From Heliocidaris tuberculata (Eukaryota > Echinodermata > Echinoidea > Camarodonta > Echinometridae): DNA of 64,000 bases. Under the pieces are notes generated by a model. It did not search any database, was not told where the DNA came from, and saw only the letters and a program-made list of their open reading frames with translations. Each line of letters begins with the position of its first letter. Position 1 is the first letter of the stretch. Positions 36,388-47,818 of the stretch are shown here, piece by piece. The position numbers were made by a program, and so were the translations under genes. The stretch spans positions 38,281,054 to 38,345,053 of the forward strand of contig CM046842.1 in NCBI GenBank assembly GCA_025618425.1, read 5' to 3'.

Positions 36388-36740
36388 GGTCCAAAATAAG
36401 TCCAATATGGCCTAAAGGCATCCCCGTGGGAAGTGGAGTGGGAGAACCAAAACAATCCGAGGTTGAAAGTATACATCAAATGACATAATTACCCCTCTCA
36501 GTACCCTTGCATCTTTTTTTTTTGGGGGGGGGGGGTGGGGGAGGAGGCTTTGTCCTTGACATTTTTTTTTTCTCCTGAAGTCACTGTCACCCATAATTGA
36601 TACTACAACCAAGGGTGTTTTGCACTGGCTAGAACCCTGCTACAATAAAGAGGAAGAAGAAATGAAACCTGTGATTTTCAACAAACAACTTTCATTTCAT
36701 TTCCAGTGAACAGAACTCAAGTTTAGGTTAAATCTCAAGG

Positions 36741-38099
36741 TTACACAATTTCCCCACCATCACCATCCTCTGTAATTGTTGAATCATTCTTAGTAATTGA
36801 ACCGAATTGCACTCCACAACAAAGAGCCACGCCTAACAACGCAGAACAGATAATAAAGATGTGTCTTGTGCCAGCTTTCGTTGGCTCGTCGTGCAACACC
36901 ATGAGTCCAATACAGGCTATCAAGTTCAGTGGTACGCGGAACCAGTTCATGATCCCAGTGCGATGCGACTCGGGAAGGATTTTGCTGCGAAGGAAACCCA
37001 TCGCTGGGAAGTAAATCCCGCATGCGAGTTCGAGGAGGAGGAACGCAAAGTACGAGACCGTTGGGTGTTCTTGCAGCGGTTTCGTGGAACCTACGCAGAT
37101 GAGAGCTGAAACGAGTGCCACGATTATGGCAGAGTTGACCAGGACGACAGGCGAATGCCTGAAGGTGGTGAGGATTTGATAGCCAGCTGACCCAATCATG
37201 ATGCAGAGCATGAAGTTTGAGAAGATGAGCCCAAGTGGAAGCTCATAAGGGTCAAGAACGGGGGTCCAAATGAAGATGAAAATGTACATGACACTCTCAT
37301 AGAGCGATTGCATTGCACCGATTAGCATCATCCTACGGGAACTGACGATGTGTCGCATCCCTTCCCCACAAGTCTTGGAGCAGCTCACGCGTTGCTCACT
37401 GTAATTTTCCTTCCAGCTTGTAGCCACAATGACTCCAGAAGCTACAAGCAACGGGATTGCTAGAAGGAAAGGAGCAACAGGACCCCAGCCAAAGGGTCCT
37501 GCAATGATGTTTGCAACAATGCCTGCCCCTACTGCAAGAACCCCATTCCACATCGTGGCCTTTGAGAAAGTCACAGAAAGCCACTCCTTGGGGAAGTCAT
37601 GAGTCTCGAGGTGTTCGTGCGCATACCATGCCTCGAATGCCGTAAAGAGAAGTGACGTAGACACACCACCCAGTATCCTTCCAATGATAAGGAGTCCATA
37701 GCTCCGAGACAACTTCATAAAACATGAAACAGAGTACACTATGCAGAAGGTGATACAGAGTTTCTTCCGTCCGAAGCGATCAGCTAGGGTGCTTGTCAGA
37801 CTCCCAAACATAACACTCGCTGCGAATCCACAGACGTACAGCACAGTGATCTGTGACTCGAGGAAACCGTAGTAGCTGTAGAGTTTATAAAGGTATGGTC
37901 CTTGAAGCCAGTCAGCTGCCAGGGCTAGGAAGTAGGCTAAGAAATACTTCCGCTGGAATTGCACAAATGTTGGGTTGTTACCTGTGCTATGCTGCTGACC
38001 GCTCAGCCTCCTGGATATTAGAGTCAATAGCACACATGCTGTCACAAGACCAGCGAAAGTCCCGTATATAATGTAGATCAGGCCTACAATGACCGGCAT
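36741..38099 (-). CDS. MFSD5: MFSD5, molybdate-anion transporter (major facilitator superfamily)
   Basis: An uninterrupted 452-aa frame, close to the ~450 aa of mammalian MFSD5, which is annotated as a plasma-membrane molybdate importer. About 12 hydrophobic segments are visible. After TM1 comes the signature FLALAADWLQGPYLYKLY (~57-74). The MFS motif A loop follows TM2 as LADRFGRKK (105-113). Further family-typical blocks are FEAWYAHEH, GPVAPFLLAIPLL, FIWTPVLDPYELPLG, LELACGIYFPAMGFLR and MNWFRVPLNLIAC. The C-terminal tail is acidic (EDGDGGEIV). The start at 38099 aligns with the family N-terminus. An acceptor (CCCCAG|G at 38185) upstream suggests a spliced 5' UTR with the coding region in a single exon. 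Codon usage and GC are higher than in the surrounding repeats. Unrelated to neighbours. Confidence 0.95.
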   Translation of the reverse strand: MPVIVGLIYIIYGTFAGLVTACVLLTLISRRLSGQQHSTGNNPTFVQFQRKYFLAYFLALAADWLQGPYLYKLYSYYGFLESQITVLYVCGFAASVMFGSLTSTLADRFGRKKLCITFCIVYSVSCFMKLSRSYGLLIIGRILGGVSTSLLFTAFEAWYAHEHLETHDFPKEWLSVTFSKATMWNGVLAVGAGIVANIIAGPFGWGPVAPFLLAIPLLVASGVIVATSWKENYSEQRVSCSKTCGEGMRHIVSSRRMMLIGAMQSLYESVMYIFIFIWTPVLDPYELPLGLIFSNFMLCIMIGSAGYQILTTFRHSPVVLVNSAIIVALVSALICVGSTKPLQEHPTVSYFAFLLLELACGIYFPAMGFLRSKILPESHRTGIMNWFRVPLNLIACIGLMVLHDEPTKAGTRHIFIICSALLGVALCCGVQFGSITKNDSTITEDGDGGEIV

Positions 38100-38184
38100 T
38101 TTCAGTTTTCAAATACTCCGACAGCTAGAATCCCAATCCTCCTTACAGTCTCCTACTGCGTACAAAACTTTGTAGATTTGTAGC
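38100..38184 (-). promoter_or_regulatory. MFSD5: MFSD5 5' UTR portion with upstream splice acceptor
   Basis: On the minus strand, pyrimidines followed by CCCCAG|GCTACAAATC end at 38184, leaving 85 nt of leader before the ATG. The upstream leader exon and promoter could not be placed. Confidence 0.45.
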
Positions 38185-38283
38185 CTGGGGTAAAGGAAAA
38201 GAAAAGTTTGTTTAATAAATTAGAAGTCTAGACGAATTCATATCATCTACTAAGGATTAATTCAATCTCATTTGCCTAATTAA

Positions 38284-38661
38284 CCCTTTCAGGACAGGAA
38301 TTATTAAATTGGCAACAATAATATTTTTCTTTTAGTGCTAGATGGTTCTAATAGGTGTAATGTCTTTTAAAACAGTAAACATGGTTAGTGATTTTATCGA
38401 TACGTTGAAAAAATTGCAAATTTTGATGAAAAACAATGATTTTGAATCTCTCAATGTATTGCCAATTTAAGGATTTTGAAGCTTATTCTCCTTTTTAAAA
38501 TTCCTGACATCAAACGCAATATGGTCATGTGACAAAAATGGACATAGCATGTGCAGAAATTTTTGCTCTTTCTACTCATACATCTGGTATATTTTTTTTA
38601 GAGCTCTGAATCAAAACTTATTAAGCCAAACCACAAAATGCGGTCAATTGTCTTGAAAGGG
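38284..38661 (-). mobile_element. TTAA-flanked MITE family, copy 3
   Basis: CCCTTTCAGGACAGGAATTA ... CTTGAAAGGG between TTAA sites (38280-38283, 38662-38665), in opposite orientation to copies 1 and 2. Confidence 0.85.
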
Positions 38662-38665
38662 TTAA

Positions 38666-39185
38666 GATAATTTTCTTTTTTTGGTGTAGCCCATTTAAAA
38701 CACAACAAATCATACAGGAGCCTCAAACACCATGGGCCTTGAGAATGGGAAACAAACAAATCAGTTCAAGCTGAGATGAAATTACAATAGACAGTGGTTC
38801 CCCTCCCCCCCCCCCCCCCAAACTCAGCACACACTCATAACAGAATTGCATGCTTTCATACAATACCTCCTCATTGCCTTTGTTTTCCTGCTGATTGCAA
38901 CAGGTGTCAGCTTTGAGAAAGTTAAATACATGTAGATCTACCACTTTCACTTGCAAAATCGAAATTAGCTCACTGATGATTGACAGATGATGTTACAGGG
39001 GGAAAGTGATCTGGAGGATTTTCTTAGGGTGGGGATGAGCAGGTTGTGCAAAGATTTATTTTAAAAAATATTCAAAAATCTACAGTGTATGCAACATTAG
39101 AAGTTTAAATATCAAAATATAAGATGAATATAGGTTTGCACACCAGCAGGCACCAACTTGAATTTGGATGGCACAAGCCCTTTAA
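38666..39185. other. Intergenic, no gene seen
   Basis: A C-run at about 38806-38819; otherwise unremarkable. Confidence 0.4.
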
Positions 39186-39449
39186 AGGGAGCCACCGCTC
39201 GATATCCATGTACGTTCAATTTCATTCGCTTGCCCCAATTGCATGGCCGTGCATAACAACAATCTTGGAAGAGCGAACAAAATTGAATTTGAGGGTGGGG
39301 TAGTTTGTGGGTTGTCCAGTTCGTCTTTCTTCGGTCGAATGCGTGCTGCATACTCACAATTCATGCATTTACCGAAGATGTACTGAGATTCCTGAATATT
39401 ACCCAAGCCGGGCAAGCTGCAAAACATGATTGGCGACTTTTCGCTCCCT
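39186..39449. mobile_element. Short TTAA-flanked inverted-repeat element
   Basis: Short tips AGGGAGC/GCTCCCT with TTAA at 39182-39185 and 39450-39453. The inverted repeat is only about 7 bp, so the call is tentative. Confidence 0.45.
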
Positions 39450-39478
39450 TTAAGTCTAAGTTCTGTCATGTCAGTGTC

Positions 39479-39735
39479 CAGGGGCGGCGCCAGGGTATTT
39501 TGATGGGAGGGGCAAGACGACCTAAAGATCACGTCATATTTTTTCTCCATTAAATAACAGGGGTAATACAGAGTTATATGTCTAAGACCTCTCTTTTTTA
39601 ATACTCCTCTTTCTTCTTTCTTCCCTTTTCTTCCTCCTTTTCTTCTTTTTTCTTCTTTTTTTTCTTTTTTCACTACTTGAAAAATCATAGGGGGGGGCGG
39701 TCGCCCCCTCTGCCCCCCCTGTAGCGCCGCCCCTG
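39479..39735. mobile_element. 257-bp hAT-type MITE with perfect 8-bp duplication
   Basis: Tips CAGGGGCGGCGC and GCGCCGCCCCTG. TCAGTGTC on both sides (39471-39478, 39736-39743). The interior is a pyrimidine tract and a G-run. Confidence 0.85.
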
Positions 39736-39851
39736 TCAGTGTCCAACTCACGAAAGCTCCAGGTATAAATTTACTAAGTCAGAATCTCCATTTATAGTCT
39801 GGTTGCTCTTTTTTTCAAAATGGAAAAAGGAAGATGAAAATTTGTACTTAA

Positions 39852-40233
39852 AAATATTAAGAAAAATCTTTTACCTCACTAGACGGCATCTGATATCCAC
39901 GATTTGACCAGTAATTTGATAAAAAAAAATGAGTTGTGCTGGCACTGCCGATATTCTGCTCGTGCTGTAGCGCAGCGATTCAAATGACTCGACATCACAG
40001 ATCACTGGTGCGCAATCACTTGGACCGTACCGCCGACAGTTTCCCCCGCTGTACACATACATACAGGTAAACTATTGGAGGTACCAGTGGTGGCACACTG
40101 ATGAATTGGAATCTACAACACGGGAAAAATAACAGCAATGCCAGCAAAATGCATTTTTTTTTCATCAAATTACCTGTCAAATCTTAGATATCGGATGCCA
40201 TCTAGTAAGGTTAAAATATTTTTCTTAATATTG
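39852..40233. mobile_element. ~380-bp inverted-repeat element
   Basis: The left ~80 bp (ATATTAAGAAAAATCTTTTA on through the GGCATCTGATATCC block) matches the right end inverted. Unpaired GC-richer middle. No clear duplication. Confidence 0.65.
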
Positions 40234-40375
40234 AAGAACAAATTTCATCTTTCCTTTTCCTGTTTTGAAAAAAAGAAGCAACCAAACTAATGCACATTCT
40301 GACAAGACTAAGTAGATTTTTATCTGGAGCTCTGCCTAACAGCGGCGGCAGAGCTCCCTGGCGTTGTATGTACAT

Positions 40376-41200
40376 GTAGAGTAGATGCTCTGGTGTGCGG
40401 CCACTTACGACAAAATCCAATTTCAGAACTCTTTTTTCCAAAATTATTTTCACTTTTTACCCAAATAATAGAAGTTCATAATGTAACTGTTTGTGCAAAA
40501 ATATAATCCCCCAAAAATGAATAGTTGCCATGGTAATATTAATTTTTCATTTTCCTTGTTTTGGAGCCAGTTTGTTGCATACCTGCACCGGTTTGCGGCC
40601 CCGTGTAAAAACTCAATGGAGAGTTCGCGCGCGCATCATGTGTGCGCGAGCTGAACAAAATCCCATCACCCATCGGCCTGAGCCAGAGTCCCGCGCCAGA
40701 GCTCCCTGTGTGCGATCGGGCCGCACACCGGTGCAGCGATATCTGACACTGACATCGCCATTCACATGGAGCTTTCCCTGCGGCGCACCGGTGTGTCACA
40801 CACACTGAATATTGACGACTGCAACTAGCGATCGGACACTTTTGAGCTTGCGACACATGAAAAATCCTGATGTAAAATAAAAATTTCTTGAAATTCAGCT
40901 TATTTTTCAAAACCCTATTACCTAACAACACGCTTAAAAAAGGCATATTTTCAAAATTTTTAATTTTTCGTAGTGGGAACGCCAATTGTAGCGCTAAAAA
41001 TAGGGTATTTATGGATACTTTTTTCATGGCCACTGCTGTTTTTCTTTGACTTTGGTAATGTACCCTTTGTGTATGATACATGTATGTGATACATGATGAT
41101 TTTATGTACATGTATATCATGTATTTTAAAGTGATTTTACAATGCAAAAGATAGACCGGTCACACACCGGCTACCGGCCGCACTTTGCAGCATCTACTCT
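40376..41200. mobile_element. ~825-bp inverted-repeat element, probably composite
   Basis: Outer arms TAGAGTAGATGC and GCATCTACTCTA, each beside a CGGCC(A/G)-containing stretch. The interior holds further GC-rich inverted blocks (GCACCGGTGTG, GTGTGCGCGAGC). The minus-strand frame across it is not a recognisable protein. Confidence 0.55.
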
Positions 41201-41207
41201 AGTCAGC

Positions 41208-41646
41208 AGGAGAGACGCACGGCCGATATTGGAGACTGTTTCCTATTTGGGAGACCATCTCTATTATCAGAGACTTGTGTCAACATTTTTGATGGCCTAT
41301 TTGGGAGACAGTCTCCCATTTAGGAGACCAATTTTCTTTGTTTACATTTGCGGCAAATGGATTACCTTGACTCAAAATGAAAATGTGATAAGCAGATTCC
41401 TCATGAAAAAGTACCCCTTTTGACCATCTACTTCAAGAATCCACTGTCTACTTTTGTTTTCAGAACATTTTTTGTTATGATCCACACACAAAACAAATGG
41501 GATTCTGATTTCTGAGGGGAAAAAATTTGGCTGAGAAAAAGTGCCTTGTTGTTGGTGTTGTTTCTATTGTCCTCTTGTTAGCAAAGTCTCCAATATCAGA
41601 GATTGTCTCCCAAGAGAGAGAGAGTGTCCCAAATCGGTCATGCGCC
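41208..41646 (+). repeat. Dispersed repeat, copy 2, uninterrupted
   Basis: Homologue of 13330-14220 with the intact site CTATTTGGGAGACC where copy 1 carries the palindromic MITE. Inverted ends (GACGCACGGCCGATATTGGA / CCAAATCGGTCATGCGCCTC) suggest the repeat is itself an old MITE. Confidence 0.75.
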
Positions 41647-41758
41647 TCTGTTGTTGGTTAACCTACCTATATAAAATCCATCTTGATTGGTAAAGTGTCG
41701 AAAAATGGGTGTGTCAAAGATAATATATAGGCAGTCCTTAGAGAGATAATATCTACTT

Positions 41759-42222
41759 AGGTGCTTTCACACCTACCCGATCAGGAAAAATACCCGTAAA
41801 TTACGAGAACTTGTTCAGGCCCCAAAATACCCGATAATTATTTCGCGCCTTCACACCTCCCCGAACCAGAGCTCTTCGAAGAAAGTTCTCAAAGTTATGA
41901 GCATGCGCAGTACGGTTTATTTTGCAGACGAGGCGCGCGCTTTCAAATTCACTGCTTCAGCAGCGGCGGACGTGCGATGCAAGAGATGGCCATAATAGCT
42001 AGTTCTCGTAATTTGCTTTCACACTGCAAATATCCCCGCGACCTTAAAGAAAGTACGCGTAGTTTTGAGAAAGTACCTACTAAATTCCGGGTATTTTCTT
42101 GCGGGGATATTACGAGTACTTTTGTTTCACACTGGCAAAATACCTGGTATTTTCTGATCTGGGGAGAATACCCAATCAGAAAATACCAGGTATTTTTCCT
42201 GATCGGGTAGGTGTGAAAGCGC
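41759..42222. mobile_element. ~460-bp inverted-repeat MITE
   Basis: Tips GGTGCTTTCACACCTACCCG and a close inverted match (CGGGTAGGTGTGAAAGCGCC), with further AAATACCAGGTATTTT palindromes inside. Duplication unclear. Confidence 0.75.
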
Positions 42223-43309
42223 CTCTTGAGACAATTTTCAGAATATCAACTTAAGCTGACAACAATAATATTAGCGAGGTACATGTATTATTATTAATGT
42301 TAATGTTATCTCCAATAACCTCGCATAATCAAAGTGTGAGTGACATGAGGGAGGTATTATCTCCGGAAAATACAGCAAAAGTTACAACAATTTTCAGAAC
42401 ACCACCCCTGGACTCTGGAGTAAGAGGATTGAGGTTAGCCTGGAAGGTTCTTTGAAGAGTAAAAAAAAAAAAAAAAGCTGACGCTACTCTTCAAACTCAA
42501 AGAGCCTGGTTTTTTAACCCCACTCTACAATAGAGCAGCCATTTTAGAGTCTAAAGAACCTCACTGAAAATCACCTTTACCGTGAGCCAGCTTCTCTCAT
42601 CTCCTCTTCACCATAGCTTTAGAATATTAAAACCCCATTTTTTACCCTAGAATTAAAAAATATTGGGGAAAAAATGTAAAATATTAATTTTAATGGTTAC
42701 CGATAGGTTGAATGTTGTCCGAACAACGCCCCGAAAAAGCCTTCACTGTGCTCGTAGACCTGGAAGTGTCCCGTAATATCATCGACCTACAGACAATCAC
42801 TCAATTTTCAGTAGGGTGTCCGGAAGAGATTTGAGTTTGTGTACCAAAAGCATACTGAATTGTGTACCCAAAGTGGTCTGTTTTTTGTCCTTTACTCAAT
42901 GCAGTTCTGCATGTTGATCTCCACATTTTTATATCAAATGTTTGGTACCATTTGATAGAGAAAGTTGTTGTCTACATTTCAATACTTGGATCCTTAAATG
43001 TTACTGAGAGGGAAAAGAAATAGAAGGTAAATAGGAAATGCTTGTCAAAATCTTATGAAACAACTGCATTTCCCATTCAATTACAATGTCAATGGAAAAC
43101 TGATTTTTAGCCATTTTGGGCCATTTTTTGAATTTTGACAGTTGATCCCAATTTCAAATCAATATAAATCTTATATAATCTGAAAGAGGATACATTATGC
43201 TAACTTTTCATTGGTGGATCCCTGCATGAAAATGAAAATTGAAAAAGTAATGGCCTGATAAATGTCATTTTTTCAGGGTATCCCTGTCCATGTTTATATT
43301 ACAGAGCAA

Positions 43310-43640
43310 ATGGCACTCATGGGCCCTTGCCTATGTGGGACTGTGTCCAACATTCACTGTTGCTGCAGTCAAAAACAGACAACAAAATTTGCTCTAAGCA
43401 AGATTTAATTTTCTTAAATTTGCTAGATTACCTGATTCATGGACACTTCCACTCTTACTGTGCCACAAATTAGGGGATTCAGAATTGAAAGTGAAATTTT
43501 AAATAATTATTTTCCTCTCCTGTATGAATGATCTAGCCTGGAAAAGGGCCTGCTGATACACACAATAGCTATTGAAGCCTATTCACCCATAAAAGAGTAC
43601 AAGGTTATCTTCAGATAAGCTTGTACAAGTGAGCAAATGG
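43310..43640 (-). repeat. Dispersed repeat shared with 55600-55945
   Basis: Reverse complement of 55600-55945 (shared blocks include AAGCTTATCTGAAGATAACC and CACTTTCAATTCTGAATCCC). Diverged and non-coding. Confidence 0.75.
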
Positions 43641-43855
43641 GCGAAAAGGGGCAGAAAATTACCTTGATTTTGAGGAACTCTATCTCTTGATAGGAAAGTC
43701 AGAAAATGATGAAATTTAAACCATGTGTCATCTGATAAATTATTCTTATCAAATATGTGAACAAAATTTCCAGAAAAAACCTGAAGCTTGAAATAAAAAA
43801 TTTCTGTGGACACTCTATTTTCAGATCCACCCACTCGTGTATCGGAACCATTCAG

Positions 43856-44700
43856 TTCCACACGAGATTACGTAGCCTGCTGAATGTGCAGCTTGCTGTA
43901 ATATTCCTAACCAAAACATAATAAATATCAAGGTAAAATTGGAAAATAACTTACCAACACGTTGCCTTTGGTCTACTCTTGAATTTGATGTAAAGTTTCT
44001 GCACTCTGGTATTGAAAAAGCTGAATTTTGGAGCTTGAAAGTTGTTTGCCGTGACTGGGCTGAGGTAACAGTTGATTGTACCGTTTTTCTGTATTTTGCT
44101 GCCCTCTTGTGCCCGATACAGAAGATTACTTTTGGGGGTTCCGTGGTATGAGCCGCCGTTTGTAAATTTATCATTTAGACATTTTTTTTGTATATAATTC
44201 AATAATTTGCCTTGTCAAATAATTATTCGTATGAAAATGTCATAGAATGAGTACAGGTATTTATGAATAATAATTTTCATGTTTTTAATTATTTATAAAT
44301 GATGATTTAACAATATCCATTATTTATATTTATATATTTTGCTTTCAAGTATAAATGATTTCACAATATCTATTTTTGTGAGGGGGGGGGGGGGGGGGGG
44401 AGGATTCACTTATCACGATTTATAAATAACAATTGTCACAATATCCAATATCTTTGCTTGACACTGTATCCCTTAAAAGGGAATCGGTAACTTGGGGAAG
44501 GCTTGATTTAATAAATTGAATTTTTATATCTGTCTTGTATATTGATGTTCAGAAGGATGAATAAATAGCCAGACATAAAAAGGTTTTCAAATATACAATG
44601 TTATTATTAAGAAAAAGTGTGATAAGCTTAAATCAACAGATAAATTGCTCAGACACATTTAACAAGAGCATTACGAATACATGCATAAGTAAAAAAAATC
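43856..44700. other. Interior of the 5.4-kb element, no gene seen
   Basis: Short open frames on both strands without family resemblance; G-run at about 44383-44400. Confidence 0.4.
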
Positions 44701-46421
44701 GGCATTCTCATACTTTATGTCCCCCACAATATCAAGTAGCAATTTCTCACCATTTCAGTGTCGCTAATCCTCATCTCAAACATATTCATCCGTGAATAAT
44801 ATTCATCCGCAGAACTACATTTTTACCAACCTTTGCATTAGCGCCTTGCAAGATGCAAGACGCATCTCATGAGCGCATCTCATTAGAAGCGCATGGTCTT
44901 CAAGAGCGCATCTCTATGTCATCCAAACGCTCCATCATCTTGCCTTCTCCTCCTGTAGAGCACCAAAACTAGGGCGGGTCTCTCGCATCATTAACCATAA
45001 GGTTATTAACCTTGAAAGCTGTCCTCGTCTCTCTTATTATACTCATACTTTATGTCCCCCAAAATTAACTAGGGCAGATCCCTGAAGGTTATTAACCTTG
45101 AAAGCTGTCCTCGTCTCTCTTATTATACTCATACTTTATGTCCCCCAAAATTAATTAGGGCGGATCCCAGAAGGTTGATAACCTTGAAAGTAGTCATCAT
45201 CTCTCTTATTATACTCATACTTTATGTCCCCCATATCTGTTGAATTTGGCTGCGATAATCAGCACGTATATATAATATAAACCCCATTTTCCCGTTTTTC
45301 AATTCAAGCCGCACTAACCGTATTAATACGAATTCAGCTTGTTGGCTAAATTAACCTTGAGAGCTATCCTCGTCTCTCTTATTATACTCATACTTTATGT
45401 CCCCCAAAGATCAACCAACTTTTGTTTGTTGGGCGCGTCCCGCGCATTAACCTTGAAAGCTAAATTTAACCTTGATAGCTATCCGCGTCTCTCTTATTAT
45501 ACTCATACTTTATGTCCCCCAAAGATCAACCAACTTTTGTTTGTTGGGCGCGTCCCGCGCATTAACCTTGAAAGCTAAATTTAACCTTGATAGCTATCTG
45601 CGTCTCTCTTTACTCATACTTTATTTCCCCTAAATATGATCAACAAACTTTTGTTTGTTGGGCGCGTCCCGCGCATTAACCTTGAAAGCTAATTTTAACC
45701 TTGATAGCTATCCGCGTCTCTCTTATTATACTCATACTTTATGTCCCCCAAAGATCAACAAACTTTTGTTTGTTGGGCGCGTCCCGCGCATTAACCTTGA
45801 AAGCTAAATTTAACCTTGATAGCTATCCGCGTCTCTCTTATTATACTCATACTTTATGTCCCCCAAAGATCAACCAACTTTTGTTTGTTGGGCGCGTCCC
45901 GCGCATTAACCTTGAAAGCTAATTTTAACCTTGATAGCTATCCGCGTCTCTCTTATTATACTCATACTTTATGTCCCCCAAAGATCAACCAACTTTTGTT
46001 TGTTGGGCGCGTCCCGCGCATTAACCTTGAAAGCTAAATTTAACCTTGATAGCTATCTGCGTCTCTCTTATTATACTCATACTTTATGTCCCCTAAAGAT
46101 GATCAACAAACTTTTGTTTGTTGGGCGCGTCCCGCGCATTAACCTTGAAAGCTGAATTTAACCTTGATAGCTATTCGCGTCTCTCTTATTATACTCATAC
46201 TTTATGTCCCCCAAAGATCAACAAACTTTTGTTTGTTGGGCGCGTCCCCAACACATAAAATTTTTGTGCGTTTTTTATTTTTTACGCGATGGTGATTGCG
46301 CAATCATTACCAGCTGGAAATTGGTGTTACGCCGGAACTATTTTCTCACAACTAGGTCAACAAGAAAAGGGCAACTTTTTGCAGTGGTGAGTTTGTGGGG
46401 GACATAAAGTATGAGAATGCC
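44701..46421. mobile_element. Nested 1.7-kb TIR element with internal 115-bp tandem array
   Basis: Tips GGCATTCTCATACTTTATGT... and its complement (46394-46421), extending through the following CCCCCACAA. AAAAATC flanks both ends (44694-44700, 46422-46428). Most of the interior is a tandem array whose units repeat the tip motif. Confidence 0.75.
45010..46250 (+). repeat. Tandem array, period 115 bp
   Basis: CTCATACTTTATGTCCCCCA recurs about ten times. The regular 115-bp units run from about 45345 to 46230; the first three, from 45010, are shorter and variant. Each unit also has GTCTCTCTTATTATA, AACTTTTGTTTGTTGG and GCGCGTCCCGCGC. The repeated 73-aa frames are products of this periodicity. 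Confidence 0.9.
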
Positions 46422-46514
46422 AAAAATCCCAACAAATATCATGCTTAGTTACAACAATAGTTTATTTACAGATCTACAAATTTTTCAGCCTCTCCCTCTC
46501 CCTTTATCAATTAA

Positions 46515-46920
46515 CCCTTTCAGGACAGGAATTATTTAAGGGCTAAATTGATCACATTTTGTTCTCCAAATTGGCAACAATAATATATTTCTTTTAGTGC
46601 TACATGGTTCTAATAAGGTGTAATATGTCTTGAAAACAATATATGGTTAGGAATTTATCGAAAAGTTGAAAAAATTGCCAATTTTGATAAAAAAACAATG
46701 ATTTTGAACCTCTCAAAGTGTTGCCAATTTAAGGATTTTCAACCTCATTCTTGTTTCTAAAATTCTAGCATCAAACGCAATAATGGTCATGCAACAAAAA
46801 GGACATAGTTTGTACAGAAATTTTTGCTCTTTCTACTCATGTATCTGGTATATTTTTTAGAGCTCTGAATCAAAAGTTATTGAGCTAAACCACAAAATGT
46901 GGTCGATTGTCTCGAAAGGG
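46515..46920 (-). mobile_element. TTAA-flanked MITE family, copy 4
   Basis: CCCTTTCAGGACAGGAATTA ... CTCGAAAGGG with TTAA at 46511-46514 and 46921-46924, nested in the 5.4-kb element. Confidence 0.85.
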
Positions 46921-47315
46921 TTAAGTCGAAAAACATATATACATGTACAAATGATATACAGTTTCTTTAAAAAATATAACTTCACAAACGGCGCCTCATA
47001 ATGACAAGGGTCGGCAGTATTTTTTCCCCCGTCCGATTATCCTATCACAGCCACCATACCACCGACAATGCTCCGATAGTAGAGACGACTTGCTGTGGAA
47101 GTTGGTAAGATTTGTCTTTTTTATCATTAAGTTTGAAAAATTAATGATAATTTTACCAGCTAGACTTAGCTTCAATACCTAGTCACCCCTCCAGAGTAAA
47201 TAATTTACTTCATGGTGAGGTAAAGGAGCGTGAGTTAGGTGAAACTTAGTTTCAACGTACCCGTAATGTAAGAGGAGTACGAGGTTATAATCATAACCTA
47301 GTACATTGGATGAGT

Positions 47316-47436
47316 GGATCCACCATACGTTAGACAAGACAGCTGCCTACATTACAAGCACGCGGGCATCGCACGCATTTTGATTGTGCGTCTTCTGCAT
47401 GCATGCAGTAGCGGTCTTGTCTAACGTATGGTGGAT
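47316..47436. repeat. Short hairpin element
   Basis: GGATCCACCATACGTTAGAC and its complement form ~24-bp arms around a ~70-bp loop, beside the right TIR of the 5.4-kb element. The preceding GAGGTTATAATCATAACC-GTACATTGGATGAGTG resembles the non-telomeric part of the element core at 49937-49972. Confidence 0.6.
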
Positions 47437-47818
47437 CTGAAAATTGCGTGAGTGACTGTAGAGTGTAGGTCGATGACATTACGGGACACTTCCGGGTCTA
47501 CGAGCGCAGTGAAGGCTTTTTCGGGGCGTCGTTTGGACAACATTCAACCTATCGGTAACCATTAAAATTAATATTTTACATTTTTTCCCCAATATTTTTT
47601 AATTCTAGGGTAAAAAATGGGGTTTTAATATTCTTAAGCTATGGTGAAGAGGAGATGAGAGAAGCTGGCTCACGGTAAAGGTGATTTTCAGGAGGTTCTT
47701 TAGACTCTAAAATGGCTGCTTTATTGTAGAGTGGGGTTAAAAAACAAGGCTCTTTGAAGAGTAGCGTCAGCTTTTTTTTTTTTTTACTCTTCAAAGAGCC
47801 TTCCAGGCTAATTGAGGT

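Larger units (their letters stand above)
42436..47810. mobile_element. 5.4-kb element with ~370-bp TIRs and 8-bp target duplication
   Basis: TAGCCTGGAAGG at the left and its complement at 47799-47810 begin inverted arms (42436-42812 and ~47449-47810) that are highly similar. ATTGAGGT flanks both ends (42428-42435, 47811-47818). Each tip folds into a hairpin: GGCTCTTTGAAGAGTA pairs with TACTCTTCAAAGAGCC across an A/T run. The interior shows no transposase. It carries a dispersed repeat (43310-43640), a nested 1.7-kb element, a TTAA MITE and a small hairpin. Non-autonomous; the 8-bp duplication suits hAT or TU-like foldback elements. Confidence 0.8.

Noticed and set aside
39182..39751. 189-aa minus-strand frame
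   Set aside because: Spans two separate MITEs with their duplications; no family resemblance.
40539..41147. 202-aa minus-strand frame
   Set aside because: Lies within the inverted-repeat element at 40376-41200; repeat-derived and unlike known proteins.
45339..46155. Series of near-identical 73-79-aa frames, as a repeat-protein gene
   Set aside because: They arise from the 115-bp tandem array, whose period is not a multiple of three; frames overlap and stop every unit.
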